A stretch of 64,000 nucleotides of DNA from Diadema setosum (lineage: Eukaryota > Echinodermata > Echinoidea > Diadematoida > Diadematidae), in contig CM067072.1 in NCBI GenBank assembly GCA_033980235.1, forward strand, positions 19,409,047-19,473,046, in the 5' to 3' direction. Shown here piece by piece: positions 47,154 through 59,198 of the stretch. Made by a program: the position numbers and the translations under genes. The stretch's first letter is position 1. Every line of letters starts with the position of its first letter. The notes beneath the pieces were generated by a model that made no database searches, was not told where the DNA came from, and saw only the letters and a list, made by a program, of their open reading frames with translations.

Positions 47154-47362
47154 TTGTAAAAGTGGATATTTTCGCGCGACTAATTTTTCGCGCTAGGCCG
47201 GGTCAGAAGAGTTTCGCGTGTTTTTAATTCTGCGGAATCAAGACATCACGCACAGGAACGTATGGCAAGCAAAAATATTCGCGTATTTTTATTTTCGCGC
47301 TAGTTTCTGGTTGCGCGAAATGCGCGAAAATTTCAACACCTCGAAAATTTCCACTTTTACAG
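47154..47362. mobile_element. 209-bp MITE with TGTAAAAGTGG ends, TA-flanked
   Basis: The left end TTGTAAAAGTGGATATTTTC and the right end (reverse complement) CTGTAAAAGTGGAAATTTTC are inverted repeats. Both are flanked by TA (47,152-47,153; 47,363-47,364), as for Tc1/mariner-type insertions. The interior is full of 'cgcgaaa' and 'ttcgcgc' words, which also occur just upstream at 46,970-47,140. Confidence 0.6.
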
Positions 47363-47930
47363 TATACAGCATCTAGTTGTTACTTTGTCCTGAGATGTAT
47401 ATTTTCGAACACCTCTTTAGGTCATAATGGGTTTATGATCAATATCTAATAGGATTACATATCTTGATATACTTAATACTTGTTCCTTGTCAGCATATGG
47501 GAAACAATCAAAAAAAAAAAAAAAAAAAAACCAAACAAACAAACTGCTCCACTGTTCCATTTCAACTTGCAAGTCTTGGATAGTTAAAATCCATCAACCT
47601 TTTTCAGGATAAATTGTGATATGAACTACAAGACATCATGGTGAAATAGCAGAAATACATGTGTATGCATATGTACATGTACACACTGATCTACTAAACA
47701 GTAGACAAATGAACATATCAAGTACATATGGGCTTAATTCTAAATTCTTAAGATCAGCAATCATTGGGGCTACTTCTTGCTAACAATTCACACCGATATT
47801 TGCTGTTGCACAATGTCTGGCATTTCAAAGAAGAAAAAGATGAAATAAGTTTCAGTCCTCACAACCTAAATACTTGTGAAGTACTCAAAAGAATTCCATA
47901 TATGCCATAAGTTAGCTAAGACTAGAAATG

Positions 47931-49080
47931 TCGCTACGGCGACTGGTATGCCTCTGCCATAATGCACGGTTCTCCGAATAGGTCTATAGCACAATGTCTT
48001 GACAATGTGTGATGACAGTTTCACCTAATTGGCAAAATACTAAAATGACAGGTTTGTCACAAATGCATCGAGTGTTATATATAATAATAATAAGGTCTTA
48101 TTTACCCAGGGTAATCTCTTCAGTGTTGCCACTGCTCTACCAGAGGGCCCTGCCATTATTACCCTAGTGTTGCCAGGTACCCATTTATACACCTGGGTCG
48201 AGAGGGACGTGGTGGGTAAAACATCTTGTCCAAGGACGCAAGCACTGGGCAGGACTCGAACTTGGGTCCTCCGATCGGGAGTCAAGAGTCTTATCCACTA
48301 TGCCACAGCGCCTTTCCTTGAACTAGGTTTATTTGGATGAATGGTTACACTGTCTAGAGTGCAGGTATTTGGGGATTTGAGGATTTGTACCCAACTTTTG
48401 ACCCTTTTATAAGTTTAAAGAAGTTCCAGTGATATTTAGCACTTTCACTTGACCTTTTGACCTTTGGGCAAGAAACTTCCAAGAGAGTCTGTATTGAGTA
48501 ATACATGCATACACTAAGTTTCAACAAAAAATCCTGCAGGCATTGCATAGATAAGAGAGAAATAATGACATTTTGAAGAGTTGACCTTGACCTTTAACCC
48601 ATGACCTTTGACCCATGACCCCTAATTCCCTACATGATCACTGCCAGTCAATACATGCATATGATACTAAGTTCCATGAAGATACCTTGAAATATTTGAG
48701 ATATGGAGAAAAAAAGTGAAATTTTAACATTTTCACTTGACCTTTGACCCTTGACCTTATGACCCAAAGCTCTCTCTGGGGAATCTTTAATTGGTAGTTC
48801 ATGTATACACCAATTTCAAGAAAATATCTCCAGGCATTGCATAGATATAGAGGAAATAGTGAAATTTTGAGCATTGACCTTGACCTTTTGATCTTGTGCG
48901 CCCAAAAGTTGATAGGCACAACTTCGCCCACTCATACATATACATGCCAAGTTTCATTAAGATACCTCTAACAGTTTTTTAGATACGCTGTCCACAAAAT
49001 TGATTACGGACGGAAGGACGGACGGATGGACAACCCGAAAACATAATGCCTCCGGCGACACTTCGTGGCGGAGGCATAAA
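47931..49080 (+). repeat. Family A dispersed repeat, full-length copy (A4), with SINE inside
   Basis: The 5' 'actagaaatgtcgctacggcgactggtatgcctctgcc' and 3' 'cataatgcctccggcgacacttcgtggcggaggcataaa' ends match copy A3. TGACCT arrays lie near 48,450, 48,590 and 48,740. A SINE at 48,076-48,312 interrupts it. Confidence 0.8.
48076..48312 (-). mobile_element. tRNA-derived SINE, copy 1
   Basis: Read on the minus strand it begins GGCGCTGTGGCATAGTGGAT, with a Pol III A box (TGGCATAGTGGA, 48,304-48,293) and a B box (GTTCGAGTCC, 48,261-48,252) at tRNA-like spacing. CAGTGCT follows and can pair with the 5' GGCGCTG as an acceptor stem (two G:U pairs). A body with 'ccaggtgtataaatgggtacctggcaac' follows, and it ends in (TTAT)n. 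It interrupts family A copy A4 between 'gagtgtt' and 'tttccttgaac'. Confidence 0.8.
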
Positions 49081-49084
49081 AATG

Positions 49085-50532
49085 GGAGAAGTGTTTTTGA
49101 TGCCATCCTCATACTGGCTCTCAGGCTGGTATGGGGACGAATACAGTTATTGATAATGATCACACCCAACTCACTTTGAATAGACTCTGTGACAGAAGCG
49201 ATGCCAAATCAAAGTCAACTAATACTGCTGGTGAAAATGGGAACAATTATTCAAACCTAGGACTGGTCCTAGATACAATGTATTTACCCACACAATAATC
49301 AACAGTTAATGATCACCTATGTAAACAGCTACATGTGCTTAGAGGTACATTGTACATACATCAAAAATAGGTAATCAGTAAGAGGTATGATTTCCAACTC
49401 TAAAAAACAAGTGAATGCATTATACACAAAACATGGAAGAAGACTAAATAAGAATGCTATTTTCTATAGAACGAACAGAATGAAAATGTCAAAACTTTTA
49501 AACTTTTGTGTAATATCAGTGGCATACAACATATCCTATCACATAACCGGGGTTACGAACATAACAATACAACATTTTTACAAGAATTTCATGGTAGTGT
49601 ACATATGTATATACAAATTGCAGAGAAAAACAAATGAACAGTAAATACTGAATATATGGATGTATCAACACCCCTTCTTCGCCAACGGGAAGCCCCTAAA
49701 AACAAGGGGTGTGTTAACAACATACTAACAGCAAAGTTTGTGCCCACAAATGCATTCAATGTCGTCAGAGAAAAAATAAGGTTATTGGCAGTACATTTGG
49801 GTAGCACGTACAATAGAGTGATTTACATAACTCTACATTTCAAGGCTTACAACGGCATCTCACTTTCCCAGTTTTCACTGACCCTTCAAGCATTTCATCA
49901 TGCACTTACTCACAGCCCATTAAGCCCTAAATACTCCACATATTATTAACCCAATTGAATACAAGTCCCGAGTATACTCGGGGAGGTGTCTATGGGAAAT
50001 GCATGTTGTAGCAAAATCAGCCCATCCTCAATGGGTTAATATTTGACTCACACTGAGCTCCACATGAATATATGGGTAACAAGTTCTTCAGACACGAGCG
50101 TAAATGTCACATATACCAAAATCTCCCCCATCCCTCCAAACTGAACAGAATCCTGGGGGATGTTGGTAATATATGGGAGAGCTATATTGGCTGACAAATA
50201 CTGTATATGCCAAATATTTTGCAAGATTTCTATTTTGCAAATTAAGTGAGTCAGGTGCTATTCAGCAATTTAAAAACATGTGAAAATATTAACTCTGATC
50301 CAAACATGAATGTGACGTGCATGCATACATTTCTCTGTTCAGGACTGTAATCCACAATCGCGATATAGGTGTAAGTGCTGCTAATCCACAGCTGATATGC
50401 AATACATGTATTTGGCAGTACAGGTTGTGAAATGTGTCCTTGTATGTAGCTCAACAGTTGTACATAATTGTAGGCTCCCCCCCCCAAAAAAAAACAAAAA
50501 AACAAAAAAAAAACAAAACAAAAACAACCTAT
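49085..50532. other. Non-coding stretch
   Basis: No gene or clear repeat recognised apart from a C-run plus A-rich tract at 50,477-50,525. Confidence 0.4.
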
Positions 50533-51140
50533 GGAAATGTGGCGACTGGTATGCCTCTGCCATATCATATTAATCTTGACAGTGTGAGATGACAGTTTCA
50601 CATGACAGGTTAAAAAAAAAAAAATGCATGTACAAGTATGTACATGTATATAGGCCCAACTAGTTTAATTACAAATGCTGTAAGTGTATGCACTGAGATA
50701 TATTCAAGGAATGGAGAAAATCAGAAATAGAGTAATTTCAGCTTTAAACAGCAGACTTGGGGATTTTTACTTGACCTTTCATCCTTGACCATTGACCCCA
50801 TGACCCAAAAATTCTCAAGAGATTCATTTTCAGGCAGTACAGCATGCTAAGTTTTATGAAGATAACATGAGTCACTTCCAAGATAGGGAGAAAAAAGTGA
50901 AATTTTAGCATTTTCAACTGATCTTTGACCTTTGACCACAAGAACCACAACTTTTGAATCTTTATCTGCCAATACACATATACACATATACACTAAGTTT
51001 CATGAAAATACAGAGATATGAGGAAAATGGTGAAATCTTAGGCCGTGACCTTTGACCGTGTGCACCCCAAAATTGACAGGCAAAACTTTGTCCACTCGTA
51101 CATACACATGCCAAGTTTTATCTAGATATCTCAAACAGTC
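50533..51140 (+). repeat. Family A dispersed repeat, shortened copy (A5)
   Basis: The 5' end 'ggaaatgtggcgactggtatgcctctgccat' is followed after a deletion by TGACCTTTC..., TGATCTTTGACCTTTGACC (about 50,920) and 'catgccaagttttatctagatatctcaaacag'. The 3' GGAC/hairpin end is missing. Confidence 0.65.
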
Positions 51141-51267
51141 CTTACGTTTTCTTACGTTCTTCTAGTTTTGAAGAATTTGTAGTGTACCTTTGGCAGGATT
51201 CATCTTATTCTGCTTTGCAGTCTTGCCAAAAATTGTTATCATGATCATAATCTCTGGTTACTTTTTA

Positions 51268-51526
51268 ATAATGATAATAATAATCACGATAATAATAATA
51301 ATAAGGTCTTCTTTATCCAGGGTAGCCTCTTCAATGTTACCACTGCTCTACCACAGAACCCTGTCATTATTATTACCCTAGCGTTGCCAGGTACCCATTT
51401 ATACACCTGGGTCGAGAGGGATGTGGTTGGAAAATATATCTTGTCCAAGGACAAAAGCACTGGGCATGAACTTAATTCCAGCCTTCCATTTGTGAGCCAC
51501 GGGTCTTATCCACTATGCCACAGCAC
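51268..51526 (-). mobile_element. tRNA-derived SINE, copy 2
   Basis: Same family as 48,076-48,312. The A box TGGCATAGTGGA is intact, the B box has decayed, 'ccaggtgtataaatgggtacctggcaac' is conserved, and it ends in (TTAT)n/(ATT)n. It is more diverged than copy 1. Confidence 0.75.
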
Positions 51527-51529
51527 CCC

Positions 51530-53914
51530 CATACTTAAGTGTATTCTTGTTCAATTTTTTAAAGATTATGACAAATCTTCATAAAAATACCCAGATGCAA
51601 AAGTGACTCCGGTCTGAATCAGCTTTCAATGTATGCATATGCGATGAAACAAAATTTCAGTTTATATCAACTCTCTTTGTAATAATCATAGAAAAACGAT
51701 GAGTGGTGACAACAAAATACCATGGTAGTTGACTTCACTGCAAATCTAATGTGAATGCATCTCTTGATTTCTTTTCTTGAAAACTAGTATCTGAGAGAGT
51801 TGATTTTAGAACACAAACACACACACACCTCAGATTTTCTCATATGATTTCTAAATAAATTACACTTGATATGATAGGCTGTTCTTTTCTCAACAACTAG
51901 CTTGCAGAACTACTTGACACAACCTTAAATAGAAATTTTGCAGCAATTCAGGTTCATGATATGAAAGTTGCCATTTATCAACACTTACCCAAACTTTTTA
52001 TCACACCTGTAAAATGAATCATGTAACATCTTTCACAAATTCCATTTGCAACACACACTGCATTTACAAATGGCCAGCCAATCATTACTCCACTATTTGA
52101 GCAATGGACAGTTTAACATGAAGCTCACAACAACTCAACATGTTTTTTTTTTTTTTTGTTTTGTTTTTTCTGTATAAGTACATGGTATATGCATATAAAA
52201 TCACAGTTGAGCTTTGGGCCCTATCATATATCACATGGTGCAGCACTTGTTAGAAGTTTGTCTTCACAGCGTGATTACAAAAATTACTGCAAAATTATAC
52301 ACAAAGCATCTGAAGAACATACGATTATAATACGACATGGAATTTTACACATTCTATTTTCTCATTCCATGTTAAACAATAGGTGGTTTTTACTAACATG
52401 GTGCACTGTCTGGCAATAAAATCTATACTATCAAAGAATATTTCTTTAGGTGTAATTTCAAGATTTGTTGCTGTCTTTATGATACCCATGGTTACATTTA
52501 TTACATATTGGATGAAAAAAAAATTGCCACATAAATGGCAAAAAAAAGCAAGGAATGGCATTGTAAAATAATGAAATAAAAAGTTATAATGTTGCGATGA
52601 AATTCATCCCATAATTTCATATGGTCTTCTGGGGACCTCCTAAACTGACATGGTACCATTAACGATTACATTACCTGAGCAGTAATCTTATTTTGGTGAT
52701 GCCAGTCAGAATAAAAGGCTGAGTACTCCATAAAATAAACTATATACCCCCTTCACACTATGTGTGGCGTGGGTATAATAAAGTGATGGAATTTTCCTTT
52801 TCCATGAATTTTGAAGAGCACTGCATAATTAATATGTTACCATACAAGCAATTGTAACAACTGAGTAATCCTGGTACTTTTCATAAGATATGCAAAAGTA
52901 AAAGTATGAGAATGTAACAGTCATGTGACCACCCAAGACGGTCATAGAGACGAGTCCTGAGGAACATTTCTGCTGAATGACTTCTTTTAAAATGGTTATT
53001 TCTATCCAAATAGTTTGTAAGCATTTTTCACTGATTGTTGTAATTTTGCAATTTCATTCACCTTTTATCTGGGGCAAATTGTGTGACAGTGAATATTTTT
53101 TCTCTTTTTACAGATACGGTGCATCTATATCTTAAACCATCTTCCAAGGGTGAGCTTTGTCAAAACTGCTGCACACATGTAGTTGTTACTGAAGTCCATC
53201 ACCAATACTTCATAATGGGTGTGAATTGAAATTTTGTGCAATATTTTAACAAAATACAGAATTAACTTTATTTCTCCTATATAGTGAAGGATGAATCTAT
53301 TTCACTGTTATGAACAGAAACTTTTCCAGCTATTATACCTTCTTGCTCCAATATCTCTACAACTGCATGAACCACGCTGTCATGCCAATACACAGCAAGT
53401 GTTCACATACAATCAGTATTTGCTCTGTGCTACCATAGCCACATACATGTACACTTTGGCAGTTACTAGAAATATAGGTTGTACTAGGTGTGCCACTTAG
53501 TTGTATGTGCCCCGATTTGGTACAGGAGAATATCATGTGCATCTATGTACATACATTTGTAAACATCTCAACATCTCATTTACTGAATCCATTCAACACA
53601 TATAAAATGTCATCAAAACATCTGATACATGAACATTAATGGCACTATTCTTTGTGGGATGATAATGTCCTGTGTAGTTTTGACCAATACTTCCTGCACA
53701 TAAATTCCTAAGATCAGAGGTAGAATAGATGCCATACATGAACACTATCACAAGTCACAGTCATATTGTTTCCACCATCAATGTCTAGAAACATTTGACC
53801 TCTATTTTTTTGCAAGCACATTTAATCACTAACAGCCAGTGCTTCGCAATTGTACACACATTAATAAATTGCTAATGCAACACTTACGCAAATTAGTCAT
53901 GGAGCATGTAGCAG
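51530..53914 (-). other. Probable 3' UTR and downstream region of the receptor gene
   Basis: No gene seen. On the minus strand an ATTAAA lies about 90 nt after the receptor stop (53,826-53,821) and an AATAAA about 640 nt after it (53,272-53,267). Which is used cannot be told from sequence. Confidence 0.4.
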
Positions 53915-55651
53915 CTAACACACAGTAGATTCAACCTTGCTTCCACCTGGTGATGTTGGCTTGACATTGTTTCCAACATAGGGATCATCCAAACAAAGTT
54001 TCTTGCCTGTTGGCATTGGCTGATTATTATTCAGTGGGGTTGTTGGTGTGGTCGGTGGAGACCGCTGTTCACTGGGACCTTGAACAGCTTGCTCATGGGG
54101 GATGTATGGATTTGCCATAATGGAAGATGCCTGTAGCACGCTTGGAGCAGAAACTGTCAGAGGTATATTGTCGCTGGTTACATAACCATTCTCGCTCATC
54201 CTTGTGAGTCCATTTGGCATGCATCTCCTTGGTGACTGAGTGTCTTCAGGCTTCTCAACGTCACTCCCTTCTAAGTGGTCTCTCACTTGAGGTGATGGCG
54301 GCAGCAAAATAGCTTTCATATCTGACTCTGTTACATATCCACTTGCAGTTGGCTTTGCAAGAAGTGGAACATTCTTTGTTCTACATTGGGCTGGCTGGAC
54401 TGGTGGTGGCAGGGTGGTATCATTTGGTATGTATCCATTAGAGGAGGAGGAAACAGAGACCGGAGTGGTACTGGACGGTCTTGCAGATGGTAACACTGCC
54501 TTGGGATGGTGGTGCTGAACAGGTGTGCTTGATGGAGAGTATGCAATTCCAAGGGTGCTATAGCCTTCACCATCTGTTAAGGAGGAATCACTCCCACTCT
54601 GTGATTTGGAATCAGCCAAGCTTTGGTGAATCCCTTGGAAATTATCCTTTGGTGCATTTGTGGAAGGTTTCAGTGAAGATTGGGCTAACTTAGCAACTGA
54701 TGATGTTGTTACATAACCAGTGCTGTCTGGCTCAGACACTGGATGCGGGTGGCTGCCTGGAGCAAGGGCAGTGGCCACAATGATCTCCTGCGGTGGCTGA
54801 ATTCCATTTGTGGCAGAGATGCTAGGCAGACTCATGGCAACTCCTTTAGCATCCTCAGAGGGACAGCTGGTACTAATTCTGCCATCAGCTGTGTGGGATG
54901 CCCTACTGTCTGAAATCCCTGTCAGGGAAGGATTACTTGAGGTTGCTGCAAGCTGGGAGTACTCAATGTCAGCTTCTGACCCTTGTGACAGTCGTGAGTA
55001 GGCCAGTGGTTCCTCAGATGGGAGTGTTTCTACACTAGTAATTGGAGTCAGGCCAGACAGTCCAAGGCGATGGTAGTTGACAGTTGACTGGCTCCCAAAT
55101 GATGCCTCACTTCTTTGATCAGATAGCCCTCGGACTGAAGCAGCGGGAGTTGTGCTACCCTGAGGTGTCACTTGTGAGAGCTGTGCATATGCCTCACTTC
55201 CATCACTCAGGTAATGCACAGAATCATTGTTCAACATAGGTGTGGAGCTATCTGGTGCATCTGCACCCTCTACTTCAGCGATTCGTGAGTAGGCCACACT
55301 GCCATCCCCATCATCTTGTCGTGTGCTGTGGCCACTGAAGACTGTATCATCTGCCTCATAGTCGTCACTCACTGGCATCTTGCACTTCCCATGCAGCTTG
55401 TTCTCTTCACTTTCACTATGGTTGCGACTGCTGGTTTTCTCTCGCACATAGCGCATTTCATCAGAGAAACCATCCATGTCATGGATACCTTGATCAGTGC
55501 TGCTGCTGGTGCTGGTGCTCTCCTTGGATGACGATCGGTCAAAGGGTGGCAGGAGCAGGTTGGTGGTTGAGTCTGCCTGCCGCAATGTGTCAAAGTTCTC
55601 CTTCTCTGCCCGTAAGCCAAGCAGGCGTCCCTTCATCTGGAACTTCTCATC
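53915..55651 (-). CDS. Receptor terminal exon: large cytoplasmic tail with tyrosine motifs
   Basis: This last coding exon (578 codons, phase-0 acceptor tttcatag|GATGAG, stop TAG) continues the transmembrane exon at 57,670. The tail is hydrophilic and Ser/Thr/Pro-rich, without an enzyme domain. Counting from the Met at 55,636, Tyr are at 63, 93, 116, 142, 150, 188, 213, 226, 308, 359, 366, 402, 434, 485, 511 and 553. The proximal half has YxxL/I motifs, four of them full ITIM matches (VAYSRI 116, VNYHRL 188, LAYSRL 213, IEYSQL 226). The distal half has GYVT (308, 434, 485), GYIP (402), PYIP (511) and PYVG (553). It ends STVC, possibly a PDZ ligand. Such a tail implies tyrosine phosphorylation by an associated kinase and SH2 docking. 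I suspect an invertebrate class I cytokine receptor (gp130/Domeless type), but an FN3 adhesion receptor is possible. Confidence 0.85.
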   Translation of the reverse strand, partial: DEKFQMKGRLLGLRAEKENFDTLRQADSTTNLLLPPFDRSSSKESTSTSSSTDQGIHDMDGFSDEMRYVREKTSSRNHSESEENKLHGKCKMPVSDDYEADDTVFSGHSTRQDDGDGSVAYSRIAEVEGADAPDSSTPMLNNDSVHYLSDGSEAYAQLSQVTPQGSTTPAASVRGLSDQRSEASFGSQSTVNYHRLGLSGLTPITSVETLPSEEPLAYSRLSQGSEADIEYSQLAATSSNPSLTGISDSRASHTADGRISTSCPSEDAKGVAMSLPSISATNGIQPPQEIIVATALAPGSHPHPVSEPDSTGYVTTSSVAKLAQSSLKPSTNAPKDNFQGIHQSLADSKSQSGSDSSLTDGEGYSTLGIAYSPSSTPVQHHHPKAVLPSARPSSTTPVSVSSSSNGYIPNDTTLPPPVQPAQCRTKNVPLLAKPTASGYVTESDMKAILLPPSPQVRDHLEGSDVEKPEDTQSPRRCMPNGLTRMSENGYVTSDNIPLTVSAPSVLQASSIMANPYIPHEQAVQGPSEQRSPPTTPTTPLNNNQPMPTGKKLCLDDPYVGNNVKPTSPGGSKVESTVC

Positions 55652-57669
55652 CTATGAAAGAGCATAATACAATCATTAAGTGTGATGTTGTATTCTTGTT
55701 TTCAAGTGCCATTGTATATTTCTCAATAATTCTTTGTGTTCCCTGGCATTCAATCATAAATTATTACTATTGTTATCATTATTATCATTTTCTTTTTCCA
55801 TCTAGTTCATTTCCAACACTTGACCTTTTAAACTGTAATTACCACTGAAGGTAATCAATTCCCTAGCCTAACATCATTACATAAGAAACCATCACTATAT
55901 GAAACTTCAAATCAATGCAGGTTGATCATAAAGAAAATGACTGCAGTGATAGTTCAATTCTGTTTCAGTGGGGAGGGTGTAGAAAGTTGTAGACTAGCAT
56001 ACTCGACTGGAATGGACACTCTGAAGACTGAATATTTTCAAAACAATTATTACCCTTAGATTATCATCGTATCATCATGGCAATATTATAGGACACAAAA
56101 AACCTAAATCTAAAGTAAAAAGCACAATTCAATTCATATTTTCAGCTTGACTAGATACAAACATGCTTCATCTACTTTCAGGCCAACATTTCATTCATAA
56201 AATCAGAAATTAAACAAAATGTATAAAATCTAAGTTGTAATTGCCACAGACTTTTGCTCATAAAATGAAAAGTACTAATGCTATTGACAAAAAAATCATA
56301 TTATCTGAAAGCAGAATAAATTCATTACAACATTTGTGACACCTTTTTGTGATACAAGAGCATGTTGTGTAAAAATATGAGGTGGAAACATGTTGAAGTA
56401 AATCTGCAAAGATAATTATGTAACATAAGAGGGCATCCTATTTAAAATTTATGTGTGCCCTTGCTCAGATTATTACATAATATGAAAGTTTAGACCATAA
56501 GCTTTCAAATGATGTATAACATGACACATTAATGTCAATAATATAACATTCAGAAATGGACATCAACAATCTTGTGTCTGCGCACTGCAAAATGTCTGAG
56601 CAGTCTGGCTTCACTTTATGTGACGGAAATAGGGTTTAGAAGCTGGCATGAAGTTAGTCCCATCCTCACATTCAAATCTTTATAGTAATCATTATTAAAT
56701 GAGGAAGCACATCCTACTCAAATGATTGGTTGAGAGCATGCAAGGCATTTATTTCGCCAAACAAATAAGTTTGCTAGTGACCTGTCATTAGCACTTTCAT
56801 GCCGTGATTGAAAGTGGGCAGGATTTCACTGTTTTATTTTAATACTCATGAAAATGGCTGGCGCGGAATTTAAAATACCTGCTTTTGAAACCATTTTCAC
56901 TGAAGATGTCTGCTTTCTCATTTTATTTGGCTATTACCTCAGGTGTGTCAGACTGGGTACCTTGTGTGGGTAATTGCTATCATAAAATGGCGATATGGAT
57001 CCTAATCAAATGATTGGCTGAGAGCAATCATGTGACAGTCTTTCATTTTGCCTAACATGCCCAGCGGGCATAAGTTTTTAGCACTAAATGTGGACTGATG
57101 ACTGGTACTTATGACCACTATGAGATGCGCTTGTGACTGAGGCTTGTCATAATCATGTTCACTGCCGTCACAATTGCATGCTTTAGCAGTGTGCGCTCTA
57201 TCAATTCTTTTTGTAAACAATTTCTAACTTCAGTACAGTGTTCAGTGCAGTGTGTTTTGAACATTTCTTTGGACATCTTTTCCACAGTCATGTAGGTGAT
57301 GGTACACGTGTATTTACCTATGAAGATAAATGAACAAGTTCATTGAACCATTTTATAAATCAAATAATGTACAGGTTTAGGTTCGTGATGATAGTGGAAA
57401 TGCAGCTCACTCTAGGGTATTCACAATATTGTGCAGCATGCACTTTGCTGGACCTCGTGCATGTTACACCATTGAAAACACTCGAGTGTACTGCATCCCC
57501 ACTAATGCCCTCTCAACTGTGCATTATTAGCATACTAATGCCCTCACTGATGTGTACTATTTGTACAACATCTACTCACTGAAAGCGTGAGTTTCCTCTG
57601 ATTATGAGCTTCATCAAAAGTGCATCAGTTACATGCTCTATTAGAAGTACTTTCTTCTGTATCACTTAC

Positions 57670-57821
57670 ACGCTGGTCCAGCACTGCTTCAATGAAGTAA
57701 GGGTCAGGGGCAGGCTTGAAGAAGTCTGATTGCTTGAACCAGAGAAGAATGAACAAGGCGATGATGACAAACAAAAGGATGACTGGGATGATGACAGCCA
57801 GGAGAACTGTGCTCACAGATC
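57670..57821 (-). CDS. Receptor transmembrane/juxtamembrane exon
   Basis: 152 nt between acceptor (ctccgtag|GATCTG) and a perfect donor (CGT|gtaagt); phase 1 in, phase 0 out. It encodes a transmembrane helix (TVLLAVIIPVILLFVIIALF, then ILLWF) followed by KQSDFFKPAPDPYFIEAV. The FFKPAPDP segment, about ten residues inside the membrane, resembles the Box 1 (aromatic...PxPxP-like) JAK-binding motif of class I cytokine receptors. A clear Box 2 is not evident. Basic residues just inside the membrane are few (one Lys). Confidence 0.85.
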
Positions 57822-59085
57822 CTACGGAGAAAGGTGAGGAGTGTTAAGTGAAGAGTGTAAAAGAGTTTGAGACTCTAAGAGCAGTGCTGCTTGTTTGGCA
57901 TCTCATGTGGTGTGATGCCAATTATGAACTGTAATGAGTAGAGATTAAATTGACTTGTCAGTGTGTCTATGATAACCCTCTACATCTCGGGCCTGGTCAT
58001 GACCAAATTGCTACTTGGTTCCCACATCAACACAACATTTTGAAAGCAGTTTTCTCCTTTCCTGTTTTCATCTGACGGTGCTAAGTTGTTTTTACAACTT
58101 TACCAGAAGTGGAGTCCTTAAAAATATCTTTGATATCATTTTAAATCTTGAAATGTAGATGGCATTCTATCTGAAACCTTTAATTTTAAAAAGAGCAATC
58201 ATGCCTGAAACCAGAATAATAGTGTAACAAAATTTGAATATCATCATGGTAATCATTTATGGCACATTCCTTGTACTGCTTTAAAGGGATTATCATAAGA
58301 AGAAAAAAATGGCCTGATATGCATAGATAAGGTGGATTATACATTTTTTGGAAGCTGAAGACTGTACGAATACGAATATTGAAGTATTAGAATGTGAAAA
58401 TGTCTCTAAAAGATGGAGATGGTGTTTTGACACCTTTTTCTGAACGCCAGAACACGATCTAACGGCACAGATTTGGGGACCCAAATTTCGACGTCACGCC
58501 ATGAACAAATCAGCGCTGCCCTGTCGCTACATGGTACTGTGGTTTAAAGCATGAATTCTGCAAGAATTCCACATGATCTGTAGGCAAAATGCATCGTGGT
58601 GTCTTTCTCACAGAATCACGTATATGAACACTGTTTGTTGATATTTCTTTAGAACACGAATATAAAAGCAAAAATCTAATCTCTGTGCTCTGTTACCTCA
58701 TCCTAGTTTTTTCTACCTCCCCAACTTTTTCAAACCTGTCATTATCAACTGGTGTCGTTGTCACTTTGGTTACTCGATGAATTATCGATATCAAACCCAA
58801 TTTGTAGATTATAGTGTAAGAATTGGATGTTTTGACGGTTCAGCAGAGAAAGCCCATGTACAGAAACACAGCGCAGATATTACATGGGTGTACAGGCCAT
58901 TATGACAGACTGCATCAACAAACTGCTGCACTCATAGAGGGTTGCGATCATGCTGTGACGTCACCATTTTCGTATGAATTTCACGATTTTGGCTTCTTGT
59001 TACAATGGTTTGAGGTTCAGCTATGCATATATCTACTAAATGTTAGTATAATACAATGTTCTTTATCTATCTATCTATATACATA

Positions 59086-59092
<7 letters not shown>

Positions 59093-59152
<60 letters not shown>
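59093..59152. repeat. (TA)n microsatellite in receptor intron
   Basis: About 60 bp TA, some 45 bp downstream of the donor at 59,198 on the minus strand. A minus-strand open frame runs from the FN3 exon into it. Confidence 0.95.
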
Positions 59153-59156
<4 letters not shown>

Positions 59157-59198
59157 GAAAGACATTAATGTACATGGCCTTATCAAAAATTGCTGTAC

